Assembly: GCF_024506435.1 (NCBI RefSeq)
Contig: NZ_JANIET010000001.1
Coordinates: forward strand, 2,356,001 to 2,420,000
Origin: Pantoea trifolii
GTDB lineage: Bacteria; Pseudomonadota; Gammaproteobacteria; Enterobacterales; Enterobacteriaceae
DNA: 64,000 nt
Direction of reading: 5' to 3'
Shown: positions 54,154 through 63,771 of the stretch, in pieces
Position numbering within the stretch: the first letter of the stretch is position 1
Layout: each line of letters opens with the position of its first letter
Made by a program: the position numbers and the translations under genes
Notes under the pieces: model-generated
Database searches by the model: none
Seen by the model: the letters and a program-made list of their open reading frames with translations, nothing else
What the model was told of the DNA's origin: nothing

Positions 54154-55329
54154 ATGACTCTCGACATCTACACACTGTTTATTTGCGAGCTCTATGTGCT
54201 GGGGTTTTTAAGTATCATTTTGGTTTTTGCCTGGATTGGCGCGCAGTACGATCGCGTATTGGGTTGCACCACGCTGGCGCTGGTTTTAACGTTGGCCGCG
54301 GTATTCCTTAGCAGCTTACGCAGCGCGGGGTTCCAGTTTTTACCGGTGGCGGTCGGCAACATCATGCTGCTGCTGGCTTATGGCAATCTGCTTAATGCCT
54401 TCCGCATCTTCTGCGGTAAAACCATTGGGCTCAGCTGGTTAGGCGGCGGTTTATTGTGGGCTATTCTTTGTCTTTTCCCCGAGTTTTATCACAGCCAGCC
54501 GAAGCGCGTGCTGGTGGTTTGCCTGCTGTGCATCATCTATACCGGCGCGCTGATCCGCTTGCTGTGGCGCGTGCGCGCTTCGTTAACCGTCACCTTCTGG
54601 CCGGCCCAAATCCTGCTGTGGATCCATCTGCTGTTTCACGTGGCGCGCATCTTTCTTGATGATGCGGTGGCAACGCCGGTGCGCGGTGCAATTGGCGGCT
54701 CCAGCTTCTCGGTTTATGTGATTCTCGAATCGATTCTGTTTGTCATTGGCCTGAGCTTTACCATTCTGGCGATGGTGAATGAGCGCACGCAAATCGCCCA
54801 CAAACTGGCATCAATGCTTGATCCGCTCACCAGCGTGTGGAATCGTCGTGCGCTGTTTGAGCAGGCAGATAAAATGGTGCTGCGCAGCGCGCGACAATCA
54901 CAGCAATTTGTTTACAGCGCGGTGCTGTTCGATCTGGACCATTTCAAAAGCATCAATGACCGTTTTGGCCATCAGCAAGGCGATCAGGTATTAATCGATT
55001 TTTGTCAGGTGGTGCAGGCGTTATTGCCAGAGAGTGGACATTTTGCTCGCCTGGGCGGAGAAGAGTTTGCGGCGATTATTCCCGGCGATGCCGAGCAGGC
55101 ACAGCGCGTGTGTGAACGCATCCGTTTAGCGACACAGCTGTCGCAACCAAACGACGTACGCTATACCGTCAGTATCGGCTTTGCCACCGCGCTGCGGCCT
55201 GGCGAACCTTTCCCGCCGTTGCTGGCGCTGGCCGATGAAGCTATGTATCGTGCAAAAGCCAGCGGCCGTAACCGCATCGAATGTTATCTCGCGCAGTTAC
55301 AGCCGCTGCAGCAAACCGTACTCACTTAA
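54154..55329 (+). CDS. Membrane-anchored diguanylate cyclase (GGDEF)
   Basis: A 391-residue protein. The first 210 residues contain about six helices (LFICELYVLGFLSIILVFAW onward), an uncharacterised membrane sensor. A GGDEF domain follows at about 225-385, with DPLTSVWNRRALFE, FDLDHFKSINDRFGHQQGD and the active-site RLGGEEFAAI. The RxxD product-inhibition site upstream of GGEEF is absent (PESG in its place), so feedback by c-di-GMP through that site is not expected. An in-frame ATG at 54,112 is an alternative start. It sits where E. coli has dauA. Its 3' end overlaps the convergent ychH by 4 bases. Confidence 0.88.
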   Translation: MTLDIYTLFICELYVLGFLSIILVFAWIGAQYDRVLGCTTLALVLTLAAVFLSSLRSAGFQFLPVAVGNIMLLLAYGNLLNAFRIFCGKTIGLSWLGGGLLWAILCLFPEFYHSQPKRVLVVCLLCIIYTGALIRLLWRVRASLTVTFWPAQILLWIHLLFHVARIFLDDAVATPVRGAIGGSSFSVYVILESILFVIGLSFTILAMVNERTQIAHKLASMLDPLTSVWNRRALFEQADKMVLRSARQSQQFVYSAVLFDLDHFKSINDRFGHQQGDQVLIDFCQVVQALLPESGHFARLGGEEFAAIIPGDAEQAQRVCERIRLATQLSQPNDVRYTVSIGFATALRPGEPFPPLLALADEAMYRAKASGRNRIECYLAQLQPLQQTVLT

Positions 55330-55601
55330 TGTGATGAGTGATTGCGACGGCAGCGCTTATCGCCGTAATGACGCAACCAGTAATAGCGATCTTCTACGCG
55401 CTCACGTCCGCTGACGCGCGCACCGACCAGCCACAGCAAAGCGCCAACGAAGATGCTGAACATGGCACCGTGCGCGAGAAATTGTGGCAGGTTGAGTGAA
55501 GGAAGCTGATTGATAATGGAATAGCCAACGCCTAGAACCATCGTCAGTAAACCCAAACACATCAAACCGTTACCTACAACGCGGCAATTTTGACGTTTCA
55601 T
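55326..55601 (-). CDS. ychH: YchH family small inner-membrane stress protein
   Basis: A 91-residue protein closely matching E. coli YchH: two helices (GNGLMCLGLLTMVLGVGYSI and AHGAMFSIFVGALLWLVGA), then a basic tail (YYWLRHYGDKRCRRN). E. coli YchH is linked to stress and CRP control of the divergent pth region. The molecular function is unknown. It is divergent from pth over 257 bases that should contain both promoters. Confidence 0.92.
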   Translation of the reverse strand: MKRQNCRVVGNGLMCLGLLTMVLGVGYSIINQLPSLNLPQFLAHGAMFSIFVGALLWLVGARVSGRERVEDRYYWLRHYGDKRCRRNHSSH

Positions 55602-55858
55602 GATCCACCTCCATCCTTATAAAAGCAAAACAGCACGTATGGTTAACTAGCCATAAGCTTAGGCAATAGTTGCCGCTTAAGTTGCGTACAGGATCACATA
55701 TCCTTCACAACCTTTGACAAATCTTTACCGCCAGAGCCTTGATTTCGATAGAAAATGATTAGTCACGCAGAGACATTATCTGCTGCTTGCGGCCTTTGTC
55801 ATCCGTGCCGCCAGGCAGTAAACTATCGCCCTTTCCGCAGCAAGACAGGATAAACATC

Positions 55859-56446
55859 GTGAGCAGCATTAAACTGATTGTGGGGCTGGCCAATCCCGGC
55901 GCTGAATACGCCGCAACGCGCCATAACGCGGGTGCCTGGTATGTCGATTTACTGGCGAGCCGCAACAATCAGTCGTTAAAAGACGAGCCAAAATTCTATG
56001 GCTTTACCGCGCGCCTGTCGCTGGCGGGAGAAGATGTGCGCCTGCTGGTGCCCACCACGTTTATGAACCTCAGCGGCAAAGCGGTGGCGGCGATGGCGAC
56101 TTTCTATCGCATTGCGCCAGAAGAGATTTTGGTGGCGCACGATGAGCTGGATTTATCGCCAGGCGTAGCAAAATTTAAACAAGGTGGCGGCCACGGCGGC
56201 CATAACGGCTTGAAAGACATCATCAGCAAGCTGGGCAACAACAATAATTTTCACCGTTTACGCGTCGGAATTGGCCATCCTGGCGACCGCAATAAAGTCA
56301 CCGGTTTCGTGCTGGGCAAGCCGCCAGCCAGCGAACAAAAGCTGATTGACGATGCCGTAGACGAAGCGGTGCGCTGCACCGAGCTGTGGCTGAAAGAAGA
56401 TAAGATCAAGGCCATGAACCGCCTGCACGCGTTCAAGGCGGGCTAA
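55859..56446 (+). CDS. pth: Peptidyl-tRNA hydrolase
   Basis: 195 residues from a GTG at 55,859 (AGGA about 9 bases upstream), against 194 in E. coli. It recycles peptidyl-tRNA dropped from ribosomes. The catalytic His is in [10 protein letters not shown] near residue 21 and the catalytic Asp in [11 protein letters not shown] near 94; [14 protein letters not shown] and [13 protein letters not shown] are conserved. A longer in-frame reading upstream has no ribosome site. It precedes ychF as in E. coli. Confidence 0.97.
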   Translation: MSSIKLIVGLANPGAEYAATRHNAGAWYVDLLASRNNQSLKDEPKFYGFTARLSLAGEDVRLLVPTTFMNLSGKAVAAMATFYRIAPEEILVAHDELDLSPGVAKFKQGGGHGGHNGLKDIISKLGNNNNFHRLRVGIGHPGDRNKVTGFVLGKPPASEQKLIDDAVDEAVRCTELWLKEDKIKAMNRLHAFKAG

Positions 56447-56557
56447 GGCCAATTCCCGCGCCGCAGAAGGCAATTCTGTGTATAATGCGCGAAATTTTTT
56501 GAATCTGTCGGCGCTGTTTAACGGCGACGCACACTCAGTGAGAAAGGTAATCAGACC

Positions 56558-57649
56558 ATGGGATTTAAATGCGGTATTGTGGGCCTGCCGAACGTCGGTA
56601 AATCCACCCTGTTCAACGCGCTGACCAAAGCGGGTATCGAAGCAGCCAACTTTCCGTTCTGCACCATCGAGCCAAACACCGGTGTGGTGCCAATGCCCGA
56701 TCTGCGCCTCGATCAGCTGAGCGAGATTGTTAAGCCACAGCGCGTCGTGCCAACTACCATGGAATTCGTCGATATCGCCGGTCTGGTGAAAGGCGCGTCC
56801 AAAGGTGAAGGCCTCGGCAACCAGTTCCTGACCAACATCCGTGAAACCGAAGCCATCGGCCACGTAGTGCGCTGCTTCGAAAACGACAACATCATCCACG
56901 TAGCGGGTAAAGTTAACCCAGCGGAAGATATTGACGTGATCAACACCGAGCTGGCGCTGTCGGATCTCGACACCTGCGAACGCGCGATTCAGCGTTGCCA
57001 GAAGAAAGCCAAAGGCGGCGACAAAGATGCCAAAGCCGAGCTGGCTGCGCTGGAGAAGTGCCTGCCGCACCTGTCAGAAGCGGGCATGCTGCGCGCACTG
57101 AATCTGGATGCTGACGAGAAAGCGGCAATCCGCTACCTCAGCTTCCTGACGCTGAAGCCAACCATGTACATCGCTAACGTCAATGAAGACGGTTTCGAAA
57201 ACAATCCGTACCTAGATCAGGTGCGTGCGATTGCCGAAGCTGAAGGTTCAGTCGTGGTGCCGGTGTGTGCTGCGGTTGAATCTGATATCGCAGAGCTGGA
57301 AGATGACGAGCGCGATGAGTTCATGGCTGAACTGGGTCTGGAAGAGCCGGGCCTGAACCGCGTGATCCGCGCCGGTTATGCGCTGCTGAACCTGCAAACC
57401 TACTTCACCGCTGGCGTGAAAGAAGTGCGTGCATGGACCATCCCCGTTGGCGCTACTGCGCCACAGGCGGCCGGTAAAATCCATACTGACTTCGAGAAAG
57501 GCTTTATCCGCGCTCAGACCATCGCGTTTGAAGATTTCGTTGCGTTCAAAGGTGAACAAGGCGCGAAAGAAGCCGGCAAGATGCGCTCAGAAGGTAAAGA
57601 GTACATCGTGAAAGATGGCGACGTGATGAACTTCCTGTTCAACGTCTAA
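56558..57649 (+). CDS. ychF: Ribosome-binding Obg-like ATPase YchF
   Basis: 363 residues, as in E. coli. The P-loop is [12 protein letters not shown] near residue 8, the G3-type segment is [16 protein letters not shown], and the NxxE motif replaces NKxD (YIANVNED), giving ATP preference. A C-terminal TGS domain ([20 protein letters not shown]) follows. It binds 70S ribosomes and is linked to oxidative stress control. The gene is intact to its normal FLFNV end, and the integrase gene begins 215 bases on, so the 3' flank of ychF is the integration site. Confidence 0.97.
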   Translation: MGFKCGIVGLPNVGKSTLFNALTKAGIEAANFPFCTIEPNTGVVPMPDLRLDQLSEIVKPQRVVPTTMEFVDIAGLVKGASKGEGLGNQFLTNIRETEAIGHVVRCFENDNIIHVAGKVNPAEDIDVINTELALSDLDTCERAIQRCQKKAKGGDKDAKAELAALEKCLPHLSEAGMLRALNLDADEKAAIRYLSFLTLKPTMYIANVNEDGFENNPYLDQVRAIAEAEGSVVVPVCAAVESDIAELEDDERDEFMAELGLEEPGLNRVIRAGYALLNLQTYFTAGVKEVRAWTIPVGATAPQAAGKIHTDFEKGFIRAQTIAFEDFVAFKGEQGAKEAGKMRSEGKEYIVKDGDVMNFLFNV

Positions 57650-57863
57650 ATAAAATGTGTTGTCTCATGAGGTTTCATTCAATCTCATAGCTTTCACAAA
57701 AAATGATTAAATCCACGTACTTGCGTGGATTTATCGTTTCATAGCGTCTCAAATGATTTCGTAGAAGCGCAGTCAAAAATGAGTACTTAGGTGAGTATAT
57801 CAAACTTCCATCTTTATTTTTAGTGAGTACAATAACGGTATAATAAATATACAAGGAATTGAT
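57650..57863. other. Probable attachment-site region (left end of the island)
   Basis: Between the ychF stop and the integrase. A near-direct repeat, TCATAGC...ATGATT, occurs at about 57,684-57,707 and 57,740-57,760, on either side of the hairpin at 57,709-57,732. These could be core or arm sites for the integrase. Only one end of the island is in the window, so the duplicated att core cannot be confirmed. Confidence 0.45.
57709..57732. terminator. Hairpin downstream of ychF
   Basis: Perfect 9-bp stem AAATCCACG-TACTTG-CGTGGATTT, flanked by A and T residues. Probably the ychF terminator, or part of the att region. Confidence 0.55.
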
Positions 57864-59057
57864 ATGCTCACTGATACTCAATGTCGCACAGCAAAACCGA
57901 AAGAAAAGCTCTATCGTCTAAACGATTTCAATGGGTTATACCTTGAAGTTAAACCTAATGGCAAAAAGGCGTGGCGCTATCGGTTTAAACTTAACGGCAA
58001 ATCCAGCATGTTTGCTCTGGGTGAGTACCCGTCGGTTAAACTTTCCGAAGCTCGCGAAAAATGCGAGCAAGCGCGTAAACAAGTCGCGAATGGAGTTAGC
58101 CCTACTCAGGCTCGCCAGTTAGACAAGATCCGCAAGGTCAATGACGCATCCAACACCTTTGAGCTAGTCGCCAAAGAGTGGTTGCAGATGAAAGACTGGG
58201 CCGAAATCACCAAAACGCGGCGACTAGATATGCTTAAACGTGTGGTTTTCCCCGCAATAGGGAAGCTCCCTGTCAAGGAAATAACCCCGCACCACATTCT
58301 AATAATTCTTCAGGAAACGGCTAAGCGCGGCGCTCCGTCCGTTGCCGCTGAAGCCCGCCGCACCATTTCATCGATTTTTGAACTAGCAGTAGCGACGCTC
58401 AGAGCAGATAGCGATCCTGTCTGGCCAGTGCGTAAGGCGATCCCGGCAAATAAAACGCAGCACAAACAGGCATTGTCTCCACAGCAAATCGGGAAGCTAT
58501 TAAGTTGTTTTGATAACAGTCGCGGCTCGTATCAGGTTAACTATTGCATGTGGCTAATGTGGTGGACGCTGGCTCGACCAGCCGAAGTCACCGAAGCAGA
58601 ATGGGCCGAATTTGATCTTGATAATGCACTATGGACCATTCCGGCTACGCGTATGAAAGCTCGCAGAGTACACGTTATTCCCCTGCCCTTCCAGGCTGTC
58701 AAAATGCTCAGAACACTACAAGGATTAACCGGGCATCGGCCGCACCTTTTCCCGGGCAGAGATAATCCGCTAGGTTCAATGACATCGCACTCTCTGCGAC
58801 AGTTACTTAAAAGCCTCGGCTGGAGTGGTATTTATAGCCCACATGCTACCAGAACAACAGGCAGTACACGTTTAAACGAGATGGGCTATCGACCTGATGC
58901 TATTGAGGCTCAACTTGCACACGCAGATACAAATAATGTTCGCCGAACCTATAACCATGCGACCTATCTTGATGAACGGAAAGTGATGATGCAGGCATGG
59001 GCTGATAAGCTTGATGAATGGGTAAGATGCGCTGACAGCAGGGCTGCTGTTTCGTAA
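57864..59057 (+). CDS. P4-type tyrosine integrase
   Basis: A 397-residue site-specific recombinase with the DUF4102-type N-terminal arm-binding domain (MLTDTQCRTAKPKEKLYRLN), a central SAM-like domain and a catalytic domain. The catalytic residues appear in order: Arg in WTLARPAEVTEAEW, HxxR in HATRTTGSTRL, and the H...Y in LAHADTNNVRRTYNHATY. AAGGAATTGAT precedes the ATG. It is the first gene after ychF and points away from it into the island, typical of genomic islands. P4-type integrases usually target tRNA genes; here the target is the 3' side of ychF. Confidence 0.93.
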   Translation: MLTDTQCRTAKPKEKLYRLNDFNGLYLEVKPNGKKAWRYRFKLNGKSSMFALGEYPSVKLSEAREKCEQARKQVANGVSPTQARQLDKIRKVNDASNTFELVAKEWLQMKDWAEITKTRRLDMLKRVVFPAIGKLPVKEITPHHILIILQETAKRGAPSVAAEARRTISSIFELAVATLRADSDPVWPVRKAIPANKTQHKQALSPQQIGKLLSCFDNSRGSYQVNYCMWLMWWTLARPAEVTEAEWAEFDLDNALWTIPATRMKARRVHVIPLPFQAVKMLRTLQGLTGHRPHLFPGRDNPLGSMTSHSLRQLLKSLGWSGIYSPHATRTTGSTRLNEMGYRPDAIEAQLAHADTNNVRRTYNHATYLDERKVMMQAWADKLDEWVRCADSRAAVS

Positions 59058-59236
59058 ATGATGATGCATTGGTGTGTTAATGCTGATTATTAAAGATTAT
59101 TTTCAACCAGAGAATAAAAACTACATTTTAACCTACACTTTTGTAACTATCTGATTTTAAGAATATTGTTTGCTGTACTCATCCAGCGTTATACTCCCTC
59201 TGTTTTCCCATCCTTCTAATAACACAGGGCATCTCC

Positions 59237-59854
59237 ATGAGCCGATACCATGTATCCAGCAGTGAAGGCCAGTATGAGAAAGACTCTGGCGAGCAGGTTT
59301 TGGCTAATAAGCTGGGGATCGCGACTTCTGATGAGATGGATGAGGCTGAACTTGTCCTGTTAGAACAACTCTACCAGTCTGTTTTTGAAGAACAGTTCCC
59401 GGAAGGACAGCTCAGCGTAGCCATGCTAAAAAGCTGGCATCGCCGCTGGTTAGGCAACATCTACGAGTGGGCTGGACAAGAAAGAGCGGTTAATATCAGC
59501 AAAGGCGGCTTTATGTTTGCCCCCTCAGCACAGTTGCTAAAACTGCTGAACGAGTTCGACACGAAGTATCTGGCTCAAAACACACCATGTAGCGGCATGG
59601 ACGAAGAACAACTCATCACCGCTATCGCCATCACCCATGTAGAGCTGATACTTATCCATCCATTCAGAGAGGGAAACGGACGCCTATCGCGACTGCTAGC
59701 CGACGTGATGGCCGTTCAGGGAGGATACAAACCTCTGGATTATCAAAGCTGGGAGCAAAACAAAGCCCAGTATATCTCGGCTATCCATGCAGGCGTATCA
59801 ATGGACTACGAGCCGATGAATCACTGGGTCAGTGAGGCATTAAGAAGGGGTTAA
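59237..59854 (+). CDS. Fic domain protein (predicted AMP-transferase)
   Basis: A 205-residue Fic/DOC protein with a canonical active-site loop HPFREGNGRLSR (141-152) and the flap segment VNISKGGFMFAP (85-96). The complete loop predicts nucleotidyl transfer, usually AMP, to target hydroxyls. No class II inhibitory helix motif ([S/T]xxxE[G/N]) is evident in its N-terminus, nor a class III one at the C-terminus, so a separate antitoxin would be expected. Downstream and convergent is a 56-codon gene overlapping by 4 bases. The 179 bases upstream are AT-rich and carry the promoter. Family sure; target unknown. Confidence 0.88.
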   Translation: MSRYHVSSSEGQYEKDSGEQVLANKLGIATSDEMDEAELVLLEQLYQSVFEEQFPEGQLSVAMLKSWHRRWLGNIYEWAGQERAVNISKGGFMFAPSAQLLKLLNEFDTKYLAQNTPCSGMDEEQLITAIAITHVELILIHPFREGNGRLSRLLADVMAVQGGYKPLDYQSWEQNKAQYISAIHAGVSMDYEPMNHWVSEALRRG

Positions 59855-60021
59855 ACAGCAAGACGCAAATGAGCAAATTTTTTGCGCGTGGCTTCAAGTG
59901 AAGCTTCGATCTTCGCGGAGGACTGTCCTGTTTCAACAGCCGTAGATGTTGTAACTGAGCGAACGATGTCAGCACGAGATGGCTTTACGTAGGTTGCCTG
60001 CGTTTTTTTGCTATTACCCAT
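59851..60021 (-). CDS. Small protein convergent with fic, candidate antitoxin
   Basis: A 56-codon frame starting ATG at 60,021 with TTGAGGAA 5-9 bases upstream, beginning MGNSKKTQATYVKPSRADIV and ending RKKFAHLRLAV. It is hydrophilic and predicted helical in its second half. Its stop overlaps the fic stop. Small partners of Fic proteins carry an inhibitory helix with [S/T]xxxE[G/N]; here only STAVET and SAKIEA come near, so that class is not supported. Opposite orientation is unlike known fic operons. Coding nature rests on ribosome site, size and lack of wasted space. Confidence 0.6.
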   Translation of the reverse strand: MGNSKKTQATYVKPSRADIVRSVTTSTAVETGQSSAKIEASLEATRKKFAHLRLAV

Positions 60022-60286
60022 CACGATTCCTCAACTCTTAAATGTGTAATCTATAACCATTATACCAAAGTTTCCACACGACTTCACATGCTCCATTTAG
60101 TTTGGAGTTTTCGAGGAGCTATCGCGCCTATTCTATGCATGAAACGGCTAACCAAACGATCGCATCCTTATTGATTGATAGTGTAAGCCTGCACACAAAT
60201 CTTGCCTTAGCTTAAGGTAACGATGTCGAACACCGTGAATCTATAGTAAACTTTGCCAGAGGAGTTTCTGGTATTTATGAGGTTAT
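60022..60286. other. Intergenic region between the small fic partner and ietA
   Basis: About 265 bases, without an open frame. It must contain the promoters of the leftward small gene and of the rightward ATPase-protease pair. GAGG lies 5 bases before the ietA ATG. No operator or repeat recognised. Confidence 0.4.
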
Positions 60287-61273
60287 ATGGCTACTGCTGA
60301 GCAGATTAAAGCATTATTGAAAAGCCACGTTGATCGCGATGATCAGCGGTTCTTTTCTATTGCTTTGCAAGTAGCAGCTAAAGAGGCAAGACAAGGCCAC
60401 CATAAACTTGCAAACGATATCAAAAATTTAGTCGATAAAAGCCAGAAATCTACACATACAGTGGGTTTAGTCGAGAAACGATTAAGCACATTTGTGAAGC
60501 AGCCTGATGGTGATCTCAAGGGATTGCTTGAACAAATAAACAGGCCAGTGCACCTTCAAGAACTAGTTATGTCTTCAAGTGTAAGGGAGCGGTTAAATCA
60601 AGTCCTCCTTGAGCAGAAGCAGAAGGATAAACTTTCTGAATTCGGGCTTATTCCCAGAAGAAAATTACTCTTTACAGGTCCTCCAGGCACCGGTAAGACG
60701 ATGTCAGCCTCAGTCATCGCTACAGAGTTAAAGTTGCCTCTGTATACAGTTGTTCTTGATAATTTGATAACTCGCTATATGGGTGAGACAGCAGCAAAAC
60801 TTCGTTTGATTTTTGATCACATAAAACAAACAAGAGCGGTGTATTTCTTTGACGAATTTGATGCTATCGGGACTCAGCGAGGAGCTCAGAATGATGTCGG
60901 AGAGATCCGTAGAGTTCTTAACTCCTTTTTAATTTTCGTTGAACAGGATGATTCTGAAAGCATAGTTTTAGCCGCAACAAACCATCCAGAACTGTTAGAT
61001 CGCGCCTTATATAGACGATTCGATGATATTATACCATTCACAAAACCAGAAGGTGAGTTAATCAAAGCTCTTATTGAGCAAAGATTAGCCGTTTTTGACT
61101 TGAAGAACCTATCATGGAACACGATTATTGAAAGTTCTTCAGGGTTAAGTGCGGCCGAGATTACCCGAGCCAGCGAAGATGCTGCTAAAGAGTCAGTACT
61201 TTATAATGGGAATAATCTAACCACTGAATTATTAGTAAAGGCTATACAGCGTAGGCAAGAAAGCAGACAATAA
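60287..61273 (+). CDS. ietA: AAA+ ATPase of an IetAS-type ATPase-protease module
   Basis: A 328-residue protein. The N-terminal 95 residues are helical and charged. An AAA+ domain follows, with Walker A GPPGTGKT (131-138), Walker B AVYFFDEFDA (184-193), sensor Asn in AATNHPE (229-235) and arginine fingers RRFD (243-246). It resembles FtsH/CDC48-class AAA modules without a protease domain. The next gene, 8 bases on, encodes a subtilisin-like protease. This two-gene layout is that of IetAS, first described on an Agrobacterium plasmid (ATPase restraining a toxic protease) and later tested as phage defence. AT-rich codons and island position suggest recent transfer. Confidence 0.75.
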   Translation: MATAEQIKALLKSHVDRDDQRFFSIALQVAAKEARQGHHKLANDIKNLVDKSQKSTHTVGLVEKRLSTFVKQPDGDLKGLLEQINRPVHLQELVMSSSVRERLNQVLLEQKQKDKLSEFGLIPRRKLLFTGPPGTGKTMSASVIATELKLPLYTVVLDNLITRYMGETAAKLRLIFDHIKQTRAVYFFDEFDAIGTQRGAQNDVGEIRRVLNSFLIFVEQDDSESIVLAATNHPELLDRALYRRFDDIIPFTKPEGELIKALIEQRLAVFDLKNLSWNTIIESSSGLSAAEITRASEDAAKESVLYNGNNLTTELLVKAIQRRQESRQ

Positions 61274-61281
61274 GGGATGCA

Positions 61282-63771
61282 ATGACTACCAGCAAACAAC
61301 ATATTTTATTAAATGGATATATTTCTCCTGAAAATTATCGCTCAAGAAGCACTGGTCGAAGCCCTCAAGTTTTGGCGAAAGATAGACTACCCCATGGTAC
61401 ATTATTATTAAATCAGTATAATCAGATAATAGCTCGCTATACTGAAAGGCCGAGAATTCCCCCTATCACTGATGAATATGGGATTTATGTAAGGTTAGTT
61501 AGTTTCGAACTTTGTGAACTTCCTATTGACAAGATTGATAACTCATACTTCAAGCTCTGTTCTTTAACTAAGAGAGCCAATCGGGAAATTGCCATCCTGT
61601 TCATCAGTGATGCAAATAGAACTAAATTCATTAATAAAATAAATGAATACTTAGATCCCTTAAGAGATGGTGCAGAATTCCCTAGGAACCATTTATTAAT
61701 TGATAGTATAGAATCAATTGAGCTAGCTGATATTACTTCTTTCTGGACTGATAAAGCAGAACTTATACCTGCTGATCGCAATGAAGAGAAATGGTTTGAA
61801 CTTTGGTTAAAGGGAAATATTGATGATGCTACAAACATTGCTCAATCGATATGTGAAAGAATTAATGGAAGGTTAGGGAACTCTTCGATTAATTTTTTTG
61901 ACACTACAGTTCTTCTTATTAAGACAAGTTTAGCAAGGTTAAGCATTTGTCTTGAAATAATCTCAAATTTAAAAGAATTAAGAGCAGCTAGAGATGATAT
62001 TTCTGTTTTAGTAAATTCACTTCCTACAGAACAACATCAGTGGGCTGATGATGTTACTGTTAGAATTAACCGCAGTATTGATGCAGATGTTTCTATTTGT
62101 GTCTTAGATACTGGAGTGAACTATAACAACCCTCTTTTATCTAGTTTTTCTAACACATTGCTATCAACTGCGTGGGACTCATCGTGGCCCCTATTCGATG
62201 ATTATAATCAAAGGCCCTATAACGATCATGGTTCCAGGCAAGCAGGGCTATGCATTTATGGGGACTTTCTATCAGCGATTTTGAGCAACCAGTTAATTTC
62301 AATTCCCTACCATATAGAGTCTGGAAGAATACTACCTCCTCGGACTGCTAATAATCCGGCACTATATGGAGCCATTACTACGGGGACGTCAAGCCGCTTA
62401 GAATTGGAAAATCCAAATTGGCGTAGAGTTTATTCACTTGCTGTAACTGCTGAACCTAATGCTATCGGCGGGCAACCATCATCATGGTCTGCTGAAATTG
62501 ATAAATTTTGTTTTGGTCTAGAAGACGACATCCAAAGGTTATTCGTTATATCAGCAGGGAATTCCCAGCCAACAAACTTAAATTTAGATTATTGGGATTC
62601 TGTTACTCTCGCTGAAATTGAAGATCCAGCTCAGTCATGGAATGCCTTAACGATAGGGGCTTATACAGATAAAACCACCCATACAGATCCAGAATACATG
62701 GGATGGTCTCCTTTTGCAGCTTCGGAAGATATTGCACCTTCCACAAGATCATCTATATCGTGGGGCTGGAGAAAACATGCGCCTTATAAGCCAGATCTAG
62801 TTGAAGAAGGTGGAAACAAGCTTTTATCTCCTAACCGCGATGAAATGACAAACACAATCGAGTTATCGTTACTTACTACGTCCGGTAGAGCCTCAAATCA
62901 GTTATTTGAGGTTAATTCTGACACTAGTGCCGCCTGTGCCCTTGTATCAAGACAAGCCGCATTGCTAATGGCTGAGTATCCAGAATACTGGCCTGAAACT
63001 ATAAGAGGTTTATTAGTCCATACAGCTAAGTGGACTAGCCGTATGCGTGAACGATATAGAACTGAGCTAAGTAGAAGCACAGCAAAATTAGCCAAAGAAA
63101 CTCTGCTCAGAATGGTTGGTTATGGCGTTCCTGATTTGCAACGAGCAATGCACAGCGCAGAAAATGCTCTGACATTAGTCTCCCAATCAGAAATGACCCC
63201 ATTTAATCGAACTGGCTCAGGGGATCCCACTCTTAATGAAATGCATCTATTTTCACTTCCTTGGCCTATTGAAGCATTACGCCTGCTACCTCCTGAAACC
63301 AATGTCACTTTAAGAATAACGTTATCCTATTTTATTGAACCAAATCCAAGTCAAAAAGGGTTCAGACGACAGTATACTTATCAATCTCACGGCTTAAGAT
63401 TTGCGGTTATAAGACCTAACCAGTCACTTGATAATTTTAGAGCATCAATAAACCGCAATGCTAATAGTGAGGAGTACAATGGGCCGGAAGGAGATGCATC
63501 AGGATGGTCTCTGGGACCTCAGTTGAGAGCTCGAGGTTCCTTACATTCAGATGCCTGGAAAGGTAGTGCTGCGGATTTAGCAGAGATGAATATTATAGCA
63601 GTTTATCCCGTAGGTGGATGGTGGAAATATCGAACTGCACAGGATCGCTACGCTAATCGGGTTAGATATAGTTTATTAGTCAGTATTGATGTTCCTGATG
63701 AAAATATTGATATATACAGTGAGGTTGAAAATTTAGTTAACATTGAAAATCAAATAAGCATTGATGTATAG
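61282..63771 (+). CDS. ietS: Subtilisin-like serine protease of an IetAS-type module
   Basis: An 829-residue S8-family protease without signal peptide, hence cytosolic. The first 265 residues have no recognised fold. The catalytic triad fits: Asp276 in ICVLDTGVNY, His316 in YNDHGSRQAG (degenerate HGT motif), Ser549 in SDTSAACALVSRQAAL, with oxyanion Asn427 in VISAGN. The C-terminal 250 residues contain a beta-rich region. Codon use is strongly AT-rich, unlike the host. It probably acts only when released or activated through the upstream ATPase, as inferred for IetAS. It is complete, and 229 bases of AT-rich DNA follow. Confidence 0.75.
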   Translation: MTTSKQHILLNGYISPENYRSRSTGRSPQVLAKDRLPHGTLLLNQYNQIIARYTERPRIPPITDEYGIYVRLVSFELCELPIDKIDNSYFKLCSLTKRANREIAILFISDANRTKFINKINEYLDPLRDGAEFPRNHLLIDSIESIELADITSFWTDKAELIPADRNEEKWFELWLKGNIDDATNIAQSICERINGRLGNSSINFFDTTVLLIKTSLARLSICLEIISNLKELRAARDDISVLVNSLPTEQHQWADDVTVRINRSIDADVSICVLDTGVNYNNPLLSSFSNTLLSTAWDSSWPLFDDYNQRPYNDHGSRQAGLCIYGDFLSAILSNQLISIPYHIESGRILPPRTANNPALYGAITTGTSSRLELENPNWRRVYSLAVTAEPNAIGGQPSSWSAEIDKFCFGLEDDIQRLFVISAGNSQPTNLNLDYWDSVTLAEIEDPAQSWNALTIGAYTDKTTHTDPEYMGWSPFAASEDIAPSTRSSISWGWRKHAPYKPDLVEEGGNKLLSPNRDEMTNTIELSLLTTSGRASNQLFEVNSDTSAACALVSRQAALLMAEYPEYWPETIRGLLVHTAKWTSRMRERYRTELSRSTAKLAKETLLRMVGYGVPDLQRAMHSAENALTLVSQSEMTPFNRTGSGDPTLNEMHLFSLPWPIEALRLLPPETNVTLRITLSYFIEPNPSQKGFRRQYTYQSHGLRFAVIRPNQSLDNFRASINRNANSEEYNGPEGDASGWSLGPQLRARGSLHSDAWKGSAADLAEMNIIAVYPVGGWWKYRTAQDRYANRVRYSLLVSIDVPDENIDIYSEVENLVNIENQISIDV

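Noticed and set aside
59851..60021. The small fic-linked gene as a classical FicA/VbhA-type antitoxin
   Set aside because: The inhibitory motif [S/T]xxxE[G/N] is not met (STAVET, SAKIEA), and orientation differs; kept only as a candidate partner.
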